From positions 1 to 36,134 of the IMG/VR virus record IMGVR_UViG_3300009181_000182: a stretch of 36,134 nt of DNA, one strand, 5' to 3'. The notes beneath the pieces are model-generated. The model was not told where the DNA came from, ran no database searches, and saw only the letters and a program-made list of their open reading frames with translations. A program made the position numbers and the translations under genes. The stretch comes from a virus. The number at the start of each line of letters is the position of its first letter. The stretch's first letter is position 1. Of the stretch, positions 13,261-22,565 are shown one piece after another.

Positions 13261-15905
13261 TAAATTTTACTCTTTCCGAAATTACGATTTGACGTTTCTT
13301 CGTGTCGAGTTTTTTTCGCATTACTAATTGAGTTTTCAATCTTTTGTTCAAATACTGAAAGCTCGCTTGGCTTTGATTTCGTGTCTTCTTCGGGAAGTTC
13401 AAATAAGTGATAGGTGTTTTTACCTTGCTTATCTTTTTGTATAACACTTACCAGCAAATTTCCACTTACTTTGTCTGCGCCTACTGGAAGAATTTCTACA
13501 ACATTAGTTGGGTCAACTTTTGCTTTTGATAATTCAAGCTCTATTCGATGGTTCAATGTATTAGAATCAACTCCGCTGGCCGTCAGAAATGATTCTTTCA
13601 TTAACCCATACGCATTTCCGTTGTATTTAACTGCGTAGTATTCTCCAGCTACCTTTTGAGCGGCTTTCTCAACAATCGCACCATATTCTGAAGAAGCGAC
13701 CTCGTTCGTGCTACTGGCAACCATAGATACCGCCTCTGCCATTACCTCGTCCATCAGTTGAGGGGAAAGGCTTTCAAAATTATTTCCAGCTTTATCTGTG
13801 AGGCTTCCAGAAAACCAATGTGATTTCATAGACTCCATTGCCGCCGGCAAATTGGAATCCAAGCCTTTCATAAATAATGATCTATCTGCCAACGGAATTC
13901 TATTTATTGCAAGTGCTTCCATTTGCGAACTAACCGGCGTGTAATTTTTTGCGCTATTTGCATTGCCCATCAAAGTAAGCGAAACCATTTTCATGCTTTC
14001 GGGACTTAGTGTTCCATCTGGCTTGAACTTAAGTTGGTCTTTTAAATTCAAAAAAGTTTGATATGCAGCAACCTTGTTTGGCGAATCAGCAAGAGTAGAA
14101 TCAAAATCTACCTTAACATTGTGTGCAACAATGGTAGCCATAGCGTTGATCGCTGTTTCGTTATTTGGCCCTGGAGCTGAAAGTATGTCGGAAGTTAAAG
14201 AAGTAATTGTTTCTTTGGGAACCATAGCGTTGGTTTGTAACGCTATGGGAATAACTTGCATATAGTTTTCTGGTTCGATTCCAGCCTTGTTTAAATTTGC
14301 AGAATTTAGACTAACCCTTCCGTGCATTAAATCATATTGAACATCCTGTGATTTAATTGCAGAAAATGATCCCTTTAATGCAGCCATACCTTTTTCGTAA
14401 GCATCTATTGATAACGCGCCAGTTTTTTGATTCCATATAGGAGCCGCATCATTAAAAATAGAATGCCTGTAAACAAGATTTTCCGCTGCAAGCTGTGGAG
14501 AAATTGTTCCCTTAATTGTGGCAGAAATGACTTGATCTATTTCTTGAACTTCTGATTTTTGAACAATGTTTTTTGAAATACTGTCAAATTCGTTTCGCTG
14601 TTGTTCGTTCATCGAAGCAACGTATGGAATCATTTCCGACATGGTTTGTCTTGTTGATCCAGGGCCAGCAAGATATTGATTTCCAGCATCAATCATCCGA
14701 TTACCTGGAACGCCTACTCCACCCATACCATCCATGTAATCCGAAAGCGAACTAGATTTTTTTAGTTGATCCTGTACGTTAGCTGTAATAGTATTTTCTC
14801 TGGTATTGCGCGCCGATGCCGATGCCGTTTGATATTCTAAAGTCAGCGAATTTTCGTAAGTGGCCCTGTCTTCTGGGGACATAGAGCTTAATACTTTTGA
14901 TAATATTTCTGGCTTATTATTTACCGCAGCATTTTGAACTATGGCTGGAAGAACACGACTAAGAATATATTCATGTGGTTTATTTGTATATTTAGACATT
15001 TCATCTACTGATAAGTCTGTTGTTTCAAATGAAGAAACTACGGCTTGTAGACTTTCGTTTTCTGATTCTGTCTTGCGAGCTTTTACTGCTGGCTCTATTG
15101 AAGAAGATAAGTTAGTTACAACTAAATTTTTTGCGTCCTCTATTGCATTTGGATTTGTAACACCCTGGGTTTTGAGTGAACTTAAAAATGCTGTAGTTCT
15201 TGATTCTATGAATGCCTGGGGACTTTCAGAAGCCGATTTTAAAGTATCGTTCCAGCCTTTTGAATTTTGTTCTAAAGTAAATTCTGATTGAAACCGCTTG
15301 GTAAGTAGATTTGTCTTCCTATTATCTTCAACAATTTTCTCGTTTGCTAACTGTCTAGCATCAACTTTTGCACTAGCAAATTGACGTGCCAATCCCATTT
15401 GCACTTCAGCTCGTAAATTTTGCCGTACTAATGGATCAGTGATTCCTTCAAGATACGGAGCCGTTTTGTTTGCTGCCCAGGCTCCAGGATTCTTGTTTGC
15501 TTCTGTTGCATCGAATCCAACAAGAATGTCATTTGCTTGATCTTCCTTGAATTTATTTAGCGCGTTTGCTGCAATTTGTGCTTGTTGTTGCCTCTCTTGC
15601 GCTTGTTGTTGAAGTTCAACACGAACTTTGTAATCCTGGTCGTTTTTAACACCAGCAAAAAATGAACCTTGTTGTTGAGAAAAAGCACCAAATGTATTTA
15701 TAGCTTCTAGGGCTTGCTTGAGCGTATTTGCACTTTCGTAGTCTGGGACTGGCATTACCAAGGGTGCAAGTGCGCCTACGGCTGGTGCGCTGATCTGCTG
15801 TATCTGCTGCATCTGCGTGTTGTCGCTGACAGTTCCTACTTGGTTCTTGCCTCTGGACATTTGCGCTTGCATTGCCATTGCTGCCGCTGCTTGGAAATTA
15901 CTCAT
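13260..15905 (-). CDS. Internal virion protein, gp15-like
   Basis: At 881 residues it compares with 747 for T7 gp15 and sits between the gp14- and gp16-like genes. The N-terminus is Gln/Ala-rich (AAAAMAMQAQMSRGKNQVG, then QQQAQERQQQAQIAANALN). The rest is long, helical and polar with regular Ser/Asn/Lys content, and no enzyme motif is visible. The family forms the ejected channel complex with gp14 and gp16. The start overlaps the upstream stop as ATGA. Assignment rests on size, composition and position. Confidence 0.75.
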   Translation of the reverse strand: MSNFQAAAAMAMQAQMSRGKNQVGTVSDNTQMQQIQQISAPAVGALAPLVMPVPDYESANTLKQALEAINTFGAFSQQQGSFFAGVKNDQDYKVRVELQQQAQERQQQAQIAANALNKFKEDQANDILVGFDATEANKNPGAWAANKTAPYLEGITDPLVRQNLRAEVQMGLARQFASAKVDARQLANEKIVEDNRKTNLLTKRFQSEFTLEQNSKGWNDTLKSASESPQAFIESRTTAFLSSLKTQGVTNPNAIEDAKNLVVTNLSSSIEPAVKARKTESENESLQAVVSSFETTDLSVDEMSKYTNKPHEYILSRVLPAIVQNAAVNNKPEILSKVLSSMSPEDRATYENSLTLEYQTASASARNTRENTITANVQDQLKKSSSLSDYMDGMGGVGVPGNRMIDAGNQYLAGPGSTRQTMSEMIPYVASMNEQQRNEFDSISKNIVQKSEVQEIDQVISATIKGTISPQLAAENLVYRHSIFNDAAPIWNQKTGALSIDAYEKGMAALKGSFSAIKSQDVQYDLMHGRVSLNSANLNKAGIEPENYMQVIPIALQTNAMVPKETITSLTSDILSAPGPNNETAINAMATIVAHNVKVDFDSTLADSPNKVAAYQTFLNLKDQLKFKPDGTLSPESMKMVSLTLMGNANSAKNYTPVSSQMEALAINRIPLADRSLFMKGLDSNLPAAMESMKSHWFSGSLTDKAGNNFESLSPQLMDEVMAEAVSMVASSTNEVASSEYGAIVEKAAQKVAGEYYAVKYNGNAYGLMKESFLTASGVDSNTLNHRIELELSKAKVDPTNVVEILPVGADKVSGNLLVSVIQKDKQGKNTYHLFELPEEDTKSKPSELSVFEQKIENSISNAKKTRHEETSNRNFGKSKI

Positions 15906-16621
15906 TGTCCGTTACTCCATGTTGAAAGGCCTCTTATGCCCTGTGCGATGCTGATGCCTGTCCCCATTCCGCTTATGCCGCCTTGCAGTGATGCAAGCGG
16001 AACATTACCCATACGGTTGTTGTATTCGTTGATTTGGTTCTTGTATTGATTGATTGCAGTTGTGTAATTCTGGTTTTGGTTGAATATGGATTCTTGATAC
16101 TGCATCGTTGATTGCATATATGACCTTGCTATGTTTACATTGAGGTTCTTTGCACTCTTTAGATTGTCGTTTTCAATTTGATCCATGAGGTCTTGCTTTG
16201 ACCCACTCATTGCTGCGCCGCTGTCGGCTTGCATTGCGCGATAGGTTCCCATTACCCTGGCTCCGCGCCGTCCCTCGGCTTGCTCTGCTTGCATTGCCTG
16301 TTCTGACATTGAGTTTCGGTTGAACTCAAACGCACTCTTGTTTAACGCCAGGCGGCCAATGTTCTGATGCGTGTATTGAGCCATCTGCTGATACGCGATT
16401 GTTTGCGCGTTGATGTTCGCCACATTGATGTCGGATTGCATCTTTCCAGCAATGAATGAATTAAGCATTCCAAACGCGCTAGATATTCCGAATCCAGCAC
16501 CTAGCATTCCCGCCGATGCTCCGCTCATCCCTGCCGATGCCGCGCTGATTCCTGTTGCCGCTGATCCCTCGGCCATGCTTGAACCAACAAATGTGCCTGG
16601 ATAATTAAAGTCGCTGCTCAT
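15902..16621 (-). CDS. Internal virion protein, gp14-like
   Basis: 239 residues against 196 for T7 gp14. The N-terminus has an Ala/Gly/Ser/Met-rich hydrophobic stretch (GISAASAGMSGASAGMLGAG, then FGISSAFGMLNSFIAG), followed by a Gln/Asn-rich coiled region (AQTIAYQQMAQYTHQNIGRL, QNQNYTTAINQYKNQINEY). T7 gp14 is thought to form the outer-membrane part of the ejection channel. The start overlaps the stop of the gp12-like gene as ATGA. Confidence 0.75.
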   Translation of the reverse strand: MSSDFNYPGTFVGSSMAEGSAATGISAASAGMSGASAGMLGAGFGISSAFGMLNSFIAGKMQSDINVANINAQTIAYQQMAQYTHQNIGRLALNKSAFEFNRNSMSEQAMQAEQAEGRRGARVMGTYRAMQADSGAAMSGSKQDLMDQIENDNLKSAKNLNVNIARSYMQSTMQYQESIFNQNQNYTTAINQYKNQINEYNNRMGNVPLASLQGGISGMGTGISIAQGIRGLSTWSNGQ

Positions 16622-19449
16622 TCGATACCCCCAGTTGTTACTTTTCCGTGATATTCGATGCTTGTAATTGTTACTGGCTTTGTGCTATTTGTTGAAATTG
16701 AGATAACTAGGTCTTCTGTTTTGCCTGTTGTATATGCCTTTAACTTGCCAGACTTATTTACGATTTCGTCTTGGCTTGTTGCAAAGCTTGTGACTCGCGG
16801 AATTGCATTTTTATTTTCTGCTTTAATCGAATAATTTCCGCTGTCTTTATGATCTATTACTGTGTTTGATATTTCGATTATTGGCGAAATTTTAGAATTG
16901 CCCTGTTGATCTTTTTCGTAAACTCTACTTAGAACGATATTAAAATCAATTTTTCGTCCTAGCACTACTGTTACATACGAATTTGGATCGGCTCCGTATT
17001 GTTGTCCTGCCCAGACCGCTCCAAAATCTACTGTTACGCTAGTTCCATTATTGTTTGTAACTGGTACTTCAGTGTAAGCCAGACTACTAGGATTTGTAAT
17101 TATTACTGCTGTGTCTATTGTTTTATCTTCATAAGGCAATGCAAATGTAATGATTGAATCATATTGACCTGACACTGTTCCATATTTAGTATTGAATACA
17201 TGGCGGTGATCCATACGCGGCTGAATTTCCCAATACTTAGGTGGTTCTGGCTTTTGCGTAAGTGGCATTGACTCAATTACTATTGATATTGCGTTGCTTG
17301 CTTTTTGATGATTTCTGGCAATAAAAACAGTGTCATCTACTACTTTTATATCTTGAATTATGTCAGTTTTGAAATCATATATTGACCATGCTGATTGCAG
17401 CAATTCATCATTTTTTGTAAACTGCTTGTAAACATATACTGGTGCTGATTTTCCGTATTCATCGAATGTAATTGTGTCGTTATCTAATATGTCTATATCC
17501 ATATCCGCACCTGGTGCTGTTTGCAGATTCCATGTGCTTGGACTACTCCAGTTGCCGCCGCCTCTATTTGCAGAACTGATTGTTTCACCATAATATTGGA
17601 GTAATGGATTTTTTGGCAGGATCATAACTGTCGAGTTATTATCGCTCGATGTCATGCTCTTAACATTTTTTGGTATTAAATCATAAACATGATTCGTAAT
17701 TTCAGTTGCCTTATTTGTTAATGCAAACTCATCGTAGTTATATTCCCAAACTGGAGTGAGTGTTTCTCTTGATCCGCAGAAGTAAGACTTGAATCCAACC
17801 GAAGTTGGCCTTACTGCACTTGTTGCTATTGCTGTTGCTGGCGTGAATGTTGCTGTTTCAGCCGAGAATAGTTCGCCGCCACCCATATCGAATTGTCTTC
17901 CACCTTGCGTTAGTAACAGTAATCCTTTACGAAATGGAACTACAAAATCTATTTTGCTTACGGTTTCTGCTCCGATTTGAAGACTGATTGCGTCTGCTGG
18001 GTCAATTTGATCTGCTCTAGTTCGATAGAAATTCCATAGATCGTCTGGCTGGCTAAAGACCATCCATTCTTCCATTGCTAGACCAATTCGGCCACGGTGA
18101 TAAACCATGTCGCTAATTCTGTATCCCTTGATAAAAGGCTCTGGTGCTAGTGGCTGTTGATCTCTTGTTTTAATTAGTGCTTGTGCGCTGTTTGTTGCAT
18201 ACATTGTGTACAAGTTATTTCCATACAGCAAAAATATTGTATATTTATTATCTACTTTTATTACTTGAACGGCTCCAGGCAAGGCCATAGAAGTTTGTAG
18301 TGATGTTTGAAGTGCTGCTGCTGTTATGTCCCACGCAAGCCCACTTACTGTTATAAGAGAAGTGGACTTACTTTTTTTATAAGAATATCCCCATGTACCT
18401 GTCGTTATAGTTACTGTAATTTCCATTACATTGTGTGTATTTAAATTTAATGGAATTTCTGGGCGCGATAATGTAAATATTGGTGGAACTACTGAAGTTC
18501 TTTTTAACTCGCATGGCATTGATGTTGCTGTTATTTGTGTATACGGCACATCAGTTGGGTCACTACTGTAATTTATTGGGTCCATAACATAAGTATGCTT
18601 TTTTTTGTTGCATATATATGTCGTATCTGTAATCGTTAAGAAACATAAATCATCTGCTTCTGTATATGTTTCTACTGGATATCCGATTTTATCTGGACTA
18701 TTTTGTTCGTATTCTCCCTTAGTGTATTTCAAGTAGTCTTTTGCATTATTTACCGCATATCCAGTAGTTGTATCTAATTTTGCAACTGTTCCTATTACTT
18801 CCAAGGTAGTTGCTGATGCTTCACTACTTACAAAAGTTGCAGTCATTACTGACTGAACTGGGTATTCATCGTTTATATCAATTATTAGTACGCCTGGAGT
18901 TATTAGATCGTTGTATACGGTTGCTACTCCTGCTCCTAATGCCGCATCGAGTGCTGTTTGAGCATACGCCGCGCTTCCCCCGCCCCCTAAATATGGTTGG
19001 TTTCCGGAAGCACCAGGCACGGAATAGTTGATTGTTGCAGTTGTTATTGATCCAAAAGTAAGCTTGTATTGTGTAAATTTTGGATATGGATTAGCTGCTG
19101 TAAGTAATGGTAAAGTTTGATTTATACAGACATATTGTCTTCGGTTTCTTGGGTTATTGACTTGAACAACGTTTAATTTCATAAACCCATCGGAACCTTT
19201 GCCGTACACAATTACATATTCTTCATTGTCGTCGCGCTCAATTTTGTGCATTCGGATATTGCTGGCCAGCGTTCCATTTGGAATTTCAATGTGGTGGCGT
19301 GATCCAGGTCGCGTAGTTGCTCCGTCGATGATGCTGAATAGAACATTTTCTGCATCGGCTACCTGATTTGGAAACCTTACGCTGGGTGCTTGCCTTGATA
19401 TCCCATTGTGCAGCGACGAAATATGCTGCTCAAAGCGTTTTGTTGCCAT
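16618..19449 (-). CDS. Tail tubular protein B (T7 gp12-like nozzle)
   Basis: At 943 residues it compares with 794 for T7 gp12. The N-terminus (HISSLHNGISRQAPSVRFPN followed by QVADAENVLFSIIDGATTRPG) has the family pattern of gp12 proteins: a polyproline-free NG.SRQ..., a QV.DA.N, then G...RPG. The rest is beta-rich. Family members form the hexameric nozzle at the tail tip. It follows two gp11-like genes. The ORF starts at an ATG four bases after the upstream stop. Confidence 0.88.
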   Translation of the reverse strand: MATKRFEQHISSLHNGISRQAPSVRFPNQVADAENVLFSIIDGATTRPGSRHHIEIPNGTLASNIRMHKIERDDNEEYVIVYGKGSDGFMKLNVVQVNNPRNRRQYVCINQTLPLLTAANPYPKFTQYKLTFGSITTATINYSVPGASGNQPYLGGGGSAAYAQTALDAALGAGVATVYNDLITPGVLIIDINDEYPVQSVMTATFVSSEASATTLEVIGTVAKLDTTTGYAVNNAKDYLKYTKGEYEQNSPDKIGYPVETYTEADDLCFLTITDTTYICNKKKHTYVMDPINYSSDPTDVPYTQITATSMPCELKRTSVVPPIFTLSRPEIPLNLNTHNVMEITVTITTGTWGYSYKKSKSTSLITVSGLAWDITAAALQTSLQTSMALPGAVQVIKVDNKYTIFLLYGNNLYTMYATNSAQALIKTRDQQPLAPEPFIKGYRISDMVYHRGRIGLAMEEWMVFSQPDDLWNFYRTRADQIDPADAISLQIGAETVSKIDFVVPFRKGLLLLTQGGRQFDMGGGELFSAETATFTPATAIATSAVRPTSVGFKSYFCGSRETLTPVWEYNYDEFALTNKATEITNHVYDLIPKNVKSMTSSDNNSTVMILPKNPLLQYYGETISSANRGGGNWSSPSTWNLQTAPGADMDIDILDNDTITFDEYGKSAPVYVYKQFTKNDELLQSAWSIYDFKTDIIQDIKVVDDTVFIARNHQKASNAISIVIESMPLTQKPEPPKYWEIQPRMDHRHVFNTKYGTVSGQYDSIITFALPYEDKTIDTAVIITNPSSLAYTEVPVTNNNGTSVTVDFGAVWAGQQYGADPNSYVTVVLGRKIDFNIVLSRVYEKDQQGNSKISPIIEISNTVIDHKDSGNYSIKAENKNAIPRVTSFATSQDEIVNKSGKLKAYTTGKTEDLVISISTNSTKPVTITSIEYHGKVTTGGIE

Positions 19450-19452
19450 ATT

Positions 19453-20037
19453 TTATTGTTGTTGTTGCTGACCTGGTGGAGCGAACAGTTGCTTCGATGG
19501 GAATAGTCCCCCTCGTGGCTGTAGAGAATCTGTTGTTGCTATTTCCTGGCTCAAGTAAGCGTCTGTAATTTGACCGCCAACCATTCTGCGAGCAAAGCGT
19601 TGTGCCGCGTGTTGCACAATTTCTTCTTGCAAGATGTGTTCAAGCGTTTCAAACGCTAAAAGTTCTGCAATATCTAAAAATACTTGATTGGTACTTCCAA
19701 AGTTTACTGTTCCATTATCTGCATCGTATGCCTGGGTTCCTCTTAACACAATACTTCGGTGTGAATCTGGGCCAGTGCCTTTAATTCTTATTGTTGTTGA
19801 TGGAAGTGCTTGCCCAATGGAAATGATATATTCTGTTCCACTCCATACTGGAGTAATTTTTGCTGCCTTGCGTGTGTTACATGGCCATCCCATTGCACAA
19901 AAATACCGTGTTGATTCATTTACATATCGTTCAGCATCCGCTGCCATACTTATGCCGTTGGTATCGGTAGCGACAACTCTGAATTCGTTTATTGCACTCA
20001 AGCATGAATTTACTGCTTCTAACATTGTTATAGCCAT
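19453..20037 (-). CDS. Tail tubular protein A (T7 gp11-like), copy 2
   Basis: 194 residues, matching 196 for T7 gp11. MLEAVNSCLSAINEFRV near the N-terminus and RYVNESTRYFCAMGWPCN follow the gp11 pattern (AVNDILASIGE..., then I..I.SRGW.FN). The C-terminal helices LLAFETLEHILQEEIVQHAAQRFARR also fit. It ends in a Gln run (QQQQQ). The start overlaps the stop of the other gp11-like gene as TAATG. In T7 the gatekeeper ring of gp11 joins connector and nozzle. Confidence 0.78.
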   Translation of the reverse strand: MAITMLEAVNSCLSAINEFRVVATDTNGISMAADAERYVNESTRYFCAMGWPCNTRKAAKITPVWSGTEYIISIGQALPSTTIRIKGTGPDSHRSIVLRGTQAYDADNGTVNFGSTNQVFLDIAELLAFETLEHILQEEIVQHAAQRFARRMVGGQITDAYLSQEIATTDSLQPRGGLFPSKQLFAPPGQQQQQ

Positions 20038-20627
20038 TACGATGTACTCCTATCAATCATTTTTGGTCTTCCTCTAAGTTGATTCATTTCGCTTGTGTCA
20101 AGCAAATTTATATCTGCCTGGTCATTGTCTTCACGCTTGCATTCAACCCAACGCTTTGCAATTTCTTCTTTGAGCATTGAATCTAATGCTTGATCTTTTT
20201 TCCAGTATCGGTTGAATGCGAACGCTGCTTCAGAAACAATGTATGCCGCAAATGTTTCTGGAAGGTCTGTCCATCCCACTCTTATATAATAATCAACATA
20301 TATATCTGTGGTAAATGTCGCTGTATTGTCATCCGAATTAAACAAGTTTCCACCTTGAACAGTTATGTTTATATTTGAGCTTTCTCCGCTGGTATCTATT
20401 CGGAAACAATCTGGTTTTGCTATTACCCCCCCGATTGGCGAGAGTTTTACATTGCTGCGCTTATTAAAATTCCATCCTCTACTTTGACACGCAATATCTG
20501 CGTCATCTAGGAACCGTGAAGCCCATGTTTCTGGATTGTTTGATGAAGCAATAGCGGAGTTGTTTATTTGCATATGCAAATGCCCTATCCGTCGTAATAC
20601 ATTGTTTATTGCATCGGCTCTTATCAT
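20037..20627 (-). CDS. Tail tubular protein A (T7 gp11-like), copy 1
   Basis: 196 residues, the same length as T7 gp11. The N-terminus (DAINNVLRRIGHLHM, then RFLDDADIACQSRGWNFN) matches the gp11 pattern more closely than copy 2, including SRGWNFN. FAAYIVSEAAFAFNRYWKKD matches the YWIV..ASRQFN segment of T7 gp11. The start overlaps the S74 fibre gene stop as ATGA. This copy is the likely gatekeeper; copy 2 may form a second ring or a hetero-oligomer. Confidence 0.82.
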   Translation of the reverse strand: MIRADAINNVLRRIGHLHMQINNSAIASSNNPETWASRFLDDADIACQSRGWNFNKRSNVKLSPIGGVIAKPDCFRIDTSGESSNINITVQGGNLFNSDDNTATFTTDIYVDYYIRVGWTDLPETFAAYIVSEAAFAFNRYWKKDQALDSMLKEEIAKRWVECKREDNDQADINLLDTSEMNQLRGRPKMIDRSTS

Positions 20628-21553
20628 GCTGCACCAAGCGTTGATATTTGAGCGGCTTGTTGGTCTACGATTTGTTTTAGTTCTTGAATTGCTTTAACTA
20701 GAATTGGGATCATTGAATCGCTGTTGTATCGCAACTTATTTTCATCCGTGTTATCAATGATTACTGGCTCTTGGCCTTCTAGTGCCAATATCTCTTGTGC
20801 CTTGAATCCGTATCGGACTCGTCCAGTTGCAATTTCTGTTTCGCGCGATTCTTTGAATTGATATTGAAGTGGATTTAATTGATTTACGAAACTTAATCCG
20901 TGTGGGACACTTTGAAAGTTTATTTTGTCGCGCTGGTCTGATGCCGTTGTCCAAGGAACTTGTATATAAGCTTGACTTGTTGATGTACTTCCAATTGAAA
21001 TATAATTAGGTGTAGCTGTGCTTAATTGTGGTATGTCAAATGCTGGTGACCATACCGATGCTGCCGTATATCCACCAATTTGGACATTTCCCCCGCCAGT
21101 AAGTAGTCCATTTAGCGTGTTGCTTCCAATTCCAACATTTCCCTTGCCTGTCGTGATAGTGGCTCCACTCATGCTTCCAATGCAAGTGTTGTGCTGGCCA
21201 CTCGTATTTGCTGCTAGGGCTGAACTGCCTACTGCTGTCGATGATGCCCCTGTATTTACGTTGAGAGCCTGGTAGCCAACTGCCGTTGTTGTTGCTTGTC
21301 CACCCGCTCCAGGGCCAACTGTAATTCCATTTACAGTTATCTTTGTTGCTACTACTAAATTGCTATTAACTGTTGCCGTTCCGCTTACTAATAGCGTTGA
21401 GGATAAAGTTGTTGCTCCAGTTACCGCCAGCGTTGTTCCAATTACTCCAGCCGCCGATGTTGTAATTGAACCATTTGTCGTAATTGGGCTTGCAAAAATA
21501 ACTGGTGCGCCAGCTGTTCGCGCTGTAATGTTTGTAACTTTTAGCGTACTCAT
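20624..21553 (-). CDS. Tail fibre or spike with S74 chaperone
   Basis: 309 residues. The N-terminal two thirds are repetitive beta sequence (TTLAVTGATTLSSTLLVSGT, TVNSNLVVATKITVNG) followed by YadA-head-like left-handed repeats (AVGYQALNVNTGASSTAVGS, NTCIGSMSG, NVGIGSNTL). The C-terminus is an intramolecular chaperone peptidase S74 domain: SDQRDK at 205-210 carries the Ser-Asp cleavage site, then RYGFKAQEI, MIPILVKAIQELKQ. In the family this domain helps trimerisation and cuts itself off at the Ser. Its position before the gp11-like genes is unusual; no separate gp17-like gene lies after gp16. Confidence 0.82.
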   Translation of the reverse strand: MSTLKVTNITARTAGAPVIFASPITTNGSITTSAAGVIGTTLAVTGATTLSSTLLVSGTATVNSNLVVATKITVNGITVGPGAGGQATTTAVGYQALNVNTGASSTAVGSSALAANTSGQHNTCIGSMSGATITTGKGNVGIGSNTLNGLLTGGGNVQIGGYTAASVWSPAFDIPQLSTATPNYISIGSTSTSQAYIQVPWTTASDQRDKINFQSVPHGLSFVNQLNPLQYQFKESRETEIATGRVRYGFKAQEILALEGQEPVIIDNTDENKLRYNSDSMIPILVKAIQELKQIVDQQAAQISTLGAA

Positions 21554-21771
21554 TTATTTTCCTTTGCTACATAAGATGGCGGTACGCAGTACCAGCCTTC
21601 TTTGATTTGAACTTTGTTGTCAGATAGTCGCCATTCTCCATCTTGGAGCGTGTAGACCTGTGTTTCACAATTCGGGCCAACTCTAATTGGGCTTGCTTCG
21701 CTTACTAGCACTGTCCTGTTGCATCCGCTCATATTCAGCGATGCGATTAGCAGCGCGTTGTAGATCGTCAT
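21550..21771 (-). CDS. Outer-membrane spanin-like lipoprotein (Rz1-like), nested
   Basis: The start is the ATG at 21769-21771, preceded by AGAAAAG. This gives a 73-residue protein with a short hydrophobic leader and lipobox LNMSGC, with Cys17 as the lipidation site. The mature part (SEASPIRVGPNCETQVYTLQ, DGEWRLSDNKVQIKEGWYCV, PPSYV) follows a pattern common in phage lysis lipoproteins. The gene overlaps the i-spanin gene by 89 bases in another frame, as Rz and Rz1 often do. The frame is open further upstream, but that part lies inside the i-spanin gene. Confidence 0.75.
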   Translation of the reverse strand: MTIYNALLIASLNMSGCNRTVLVSEASPIRVGPNCETQVYTLQDGEWRLSDNKVQIKEGWYCVPPSYVAKENK

Positions 21772-21871
21772 GCTTTTCTTGTGCGTCAATAGCAAGTTTG
21801 CCTTTCGCTCCGTTGGCGTTGAGCCACGCGAACAAAGAGTTAAAAAACCCTGTGATGATTTCACGGATCAC
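21683..21871 (-). CDS. Inner-membrane spanin-like protein (Rz-like), 62 aa
   Basis: 62 residues: a hydrophobic N-terminus (IITGFFNSLFAWL) followed by a helical, charged stretch (AIDAQEKHDDLQRAANRIAE, YERMQQDS) and a basic tail. The layout (N-terminal anchor plus coiled coil) and the nested lipoprotein gene suggest an i-spanin. The start overlaps the stop of the holin-like gene as ATGA. The hydrophobic stretch is short for a transmembrane helix, so the assignment depends mainly on context. Confidence 0.55.
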   Translation of the reverse strand: MIREIITGFFNSLFAWLNANGAKGKLAIDAQEKHDDLQRAANRIAEYERMQQDSASKRSKPN

Positions 21872-22077
21872 TTTGCTGCAATGTCTTTGCTGGACTTGTC
21901 GTTGTCGCGAGCGCAGAGCAAGCCTACGCCAGCGATTACTGCGGCCACCAACGCGCCAATGTCAATGTTGGTTGCATCGTCACCGTCCGTAAGTGCTTTG
22001 ATTGCTGCGCCTACTGCTACCAAAATTGCTGCGATACCCGCACCAGTTGTTTTCCATGATTTGTTATTAAGATTCAT
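21868..22077 (-). CDS. Holin-like protein, 69 aa
   Basis: Two hydrophobic segments (residues 12-28, GAGIAAILVAVGAAIKAL, and 39-56, IDIGALVAAVIAGVGLLCA) flank an acidic turn (TDGDDATN). A charged tail (RDNDKSSKDIAAK) follows. The KSWKTTGAGI...ALTDGD...GLLCARDND pattern resembles small class II-type holin candidates in phages. It opens the spanin cassette. It would form the inner-membrane lesion; this is inferred from membrane topology and neighbours. Confidence 0.65.
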   Translation of the reverse strand: MNLNNKSWKTTGAGIAAILVAVGAAIKALTDGDDATNIDIGALVAAVIAGVGLLCARDNDKSSKDIAAK

Positions 22078-22086
22078 TTTTTTCCT

Positions 22087-22557
22087 TTATGACCATACGG
22101 TTGTTGCGATTAAAGTTACTGCTGTACCTATTGTCCACGCATTATTTCCATTTCGATATACGACAATCCAGATTGATGTTGTTTTACTTGAGATTGGAAG
22201 TGAAATAGCTGCTTGTGTGTAGGTCGTCATGGTTGCAGCGTGTTTTCTTGGGTTAGGAAGATTGATTACTCCTATTAATTTTGGTAAATCCGCTCCTGAT
22301 ATAATTATTTGGTTGCCTGGGGTTACGGTGCTGTTTGTTGGGTCTTCGGAAAATACCATCGCGCACAGCTGATCGTCGGCTACCCCTGTTCCGTTAATAT
22401 GGACGGTTAAACTCGATAGAATTCCAGAACTATTGGCTACTCTTACTGCATTTGTTACTTCATGTCTTGATATTGTATATAAATCGTTAGTAGATATATT
22501 GATGGATTGTGTCGGAGATACAAACTTATTTATAATTGTTGGGTCATTTGATGCCAT
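22087..22557 (-). CDS. Beta-rich hypothetical virion-type protein, 156 aa
   Basis: A 156-residue, Thr/Ser/Ile-rich protein with alternating beta strands (RVANSSGILSSLTVHINGTG, NQIIISGADL, TSIWIVVYRNGNNAWTIG, TAVTLIATTVWS) and no charge clusters. This resembles a beta-sandwich or appendage protein. It lies between a membrane-anchored protein and the holin-like gene, after the capsid, where decoration or head-fibre proteins are often found. No family recognised; the gene has its own ATG about ten bases after the upstream stop. Confidence 0.65.
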   Translation of the reverse strand: MASNDPTIINKFVSPTQSINISTNDLYTISRHEVTNAVRVANSSGILSSLTVHINGTGVADDQLCAMVFSEDPTNSTVTPGNQIIISGADLPKLIGVINLPNPRKHAATMTTYTQAAISLPISSKTTSIWIVVYRNGNNAWTIGTAVTLIATTVWS

Positions 22558-22565
22558 TTAATTCC

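Noticed and set aside
13238-13447. 69-codon minus-strand frame over the junction of the gp15- and gp16-like genes
   Set aside because: Shadow of two well-supported genes in other frames, very basic, no ribosome binding site.
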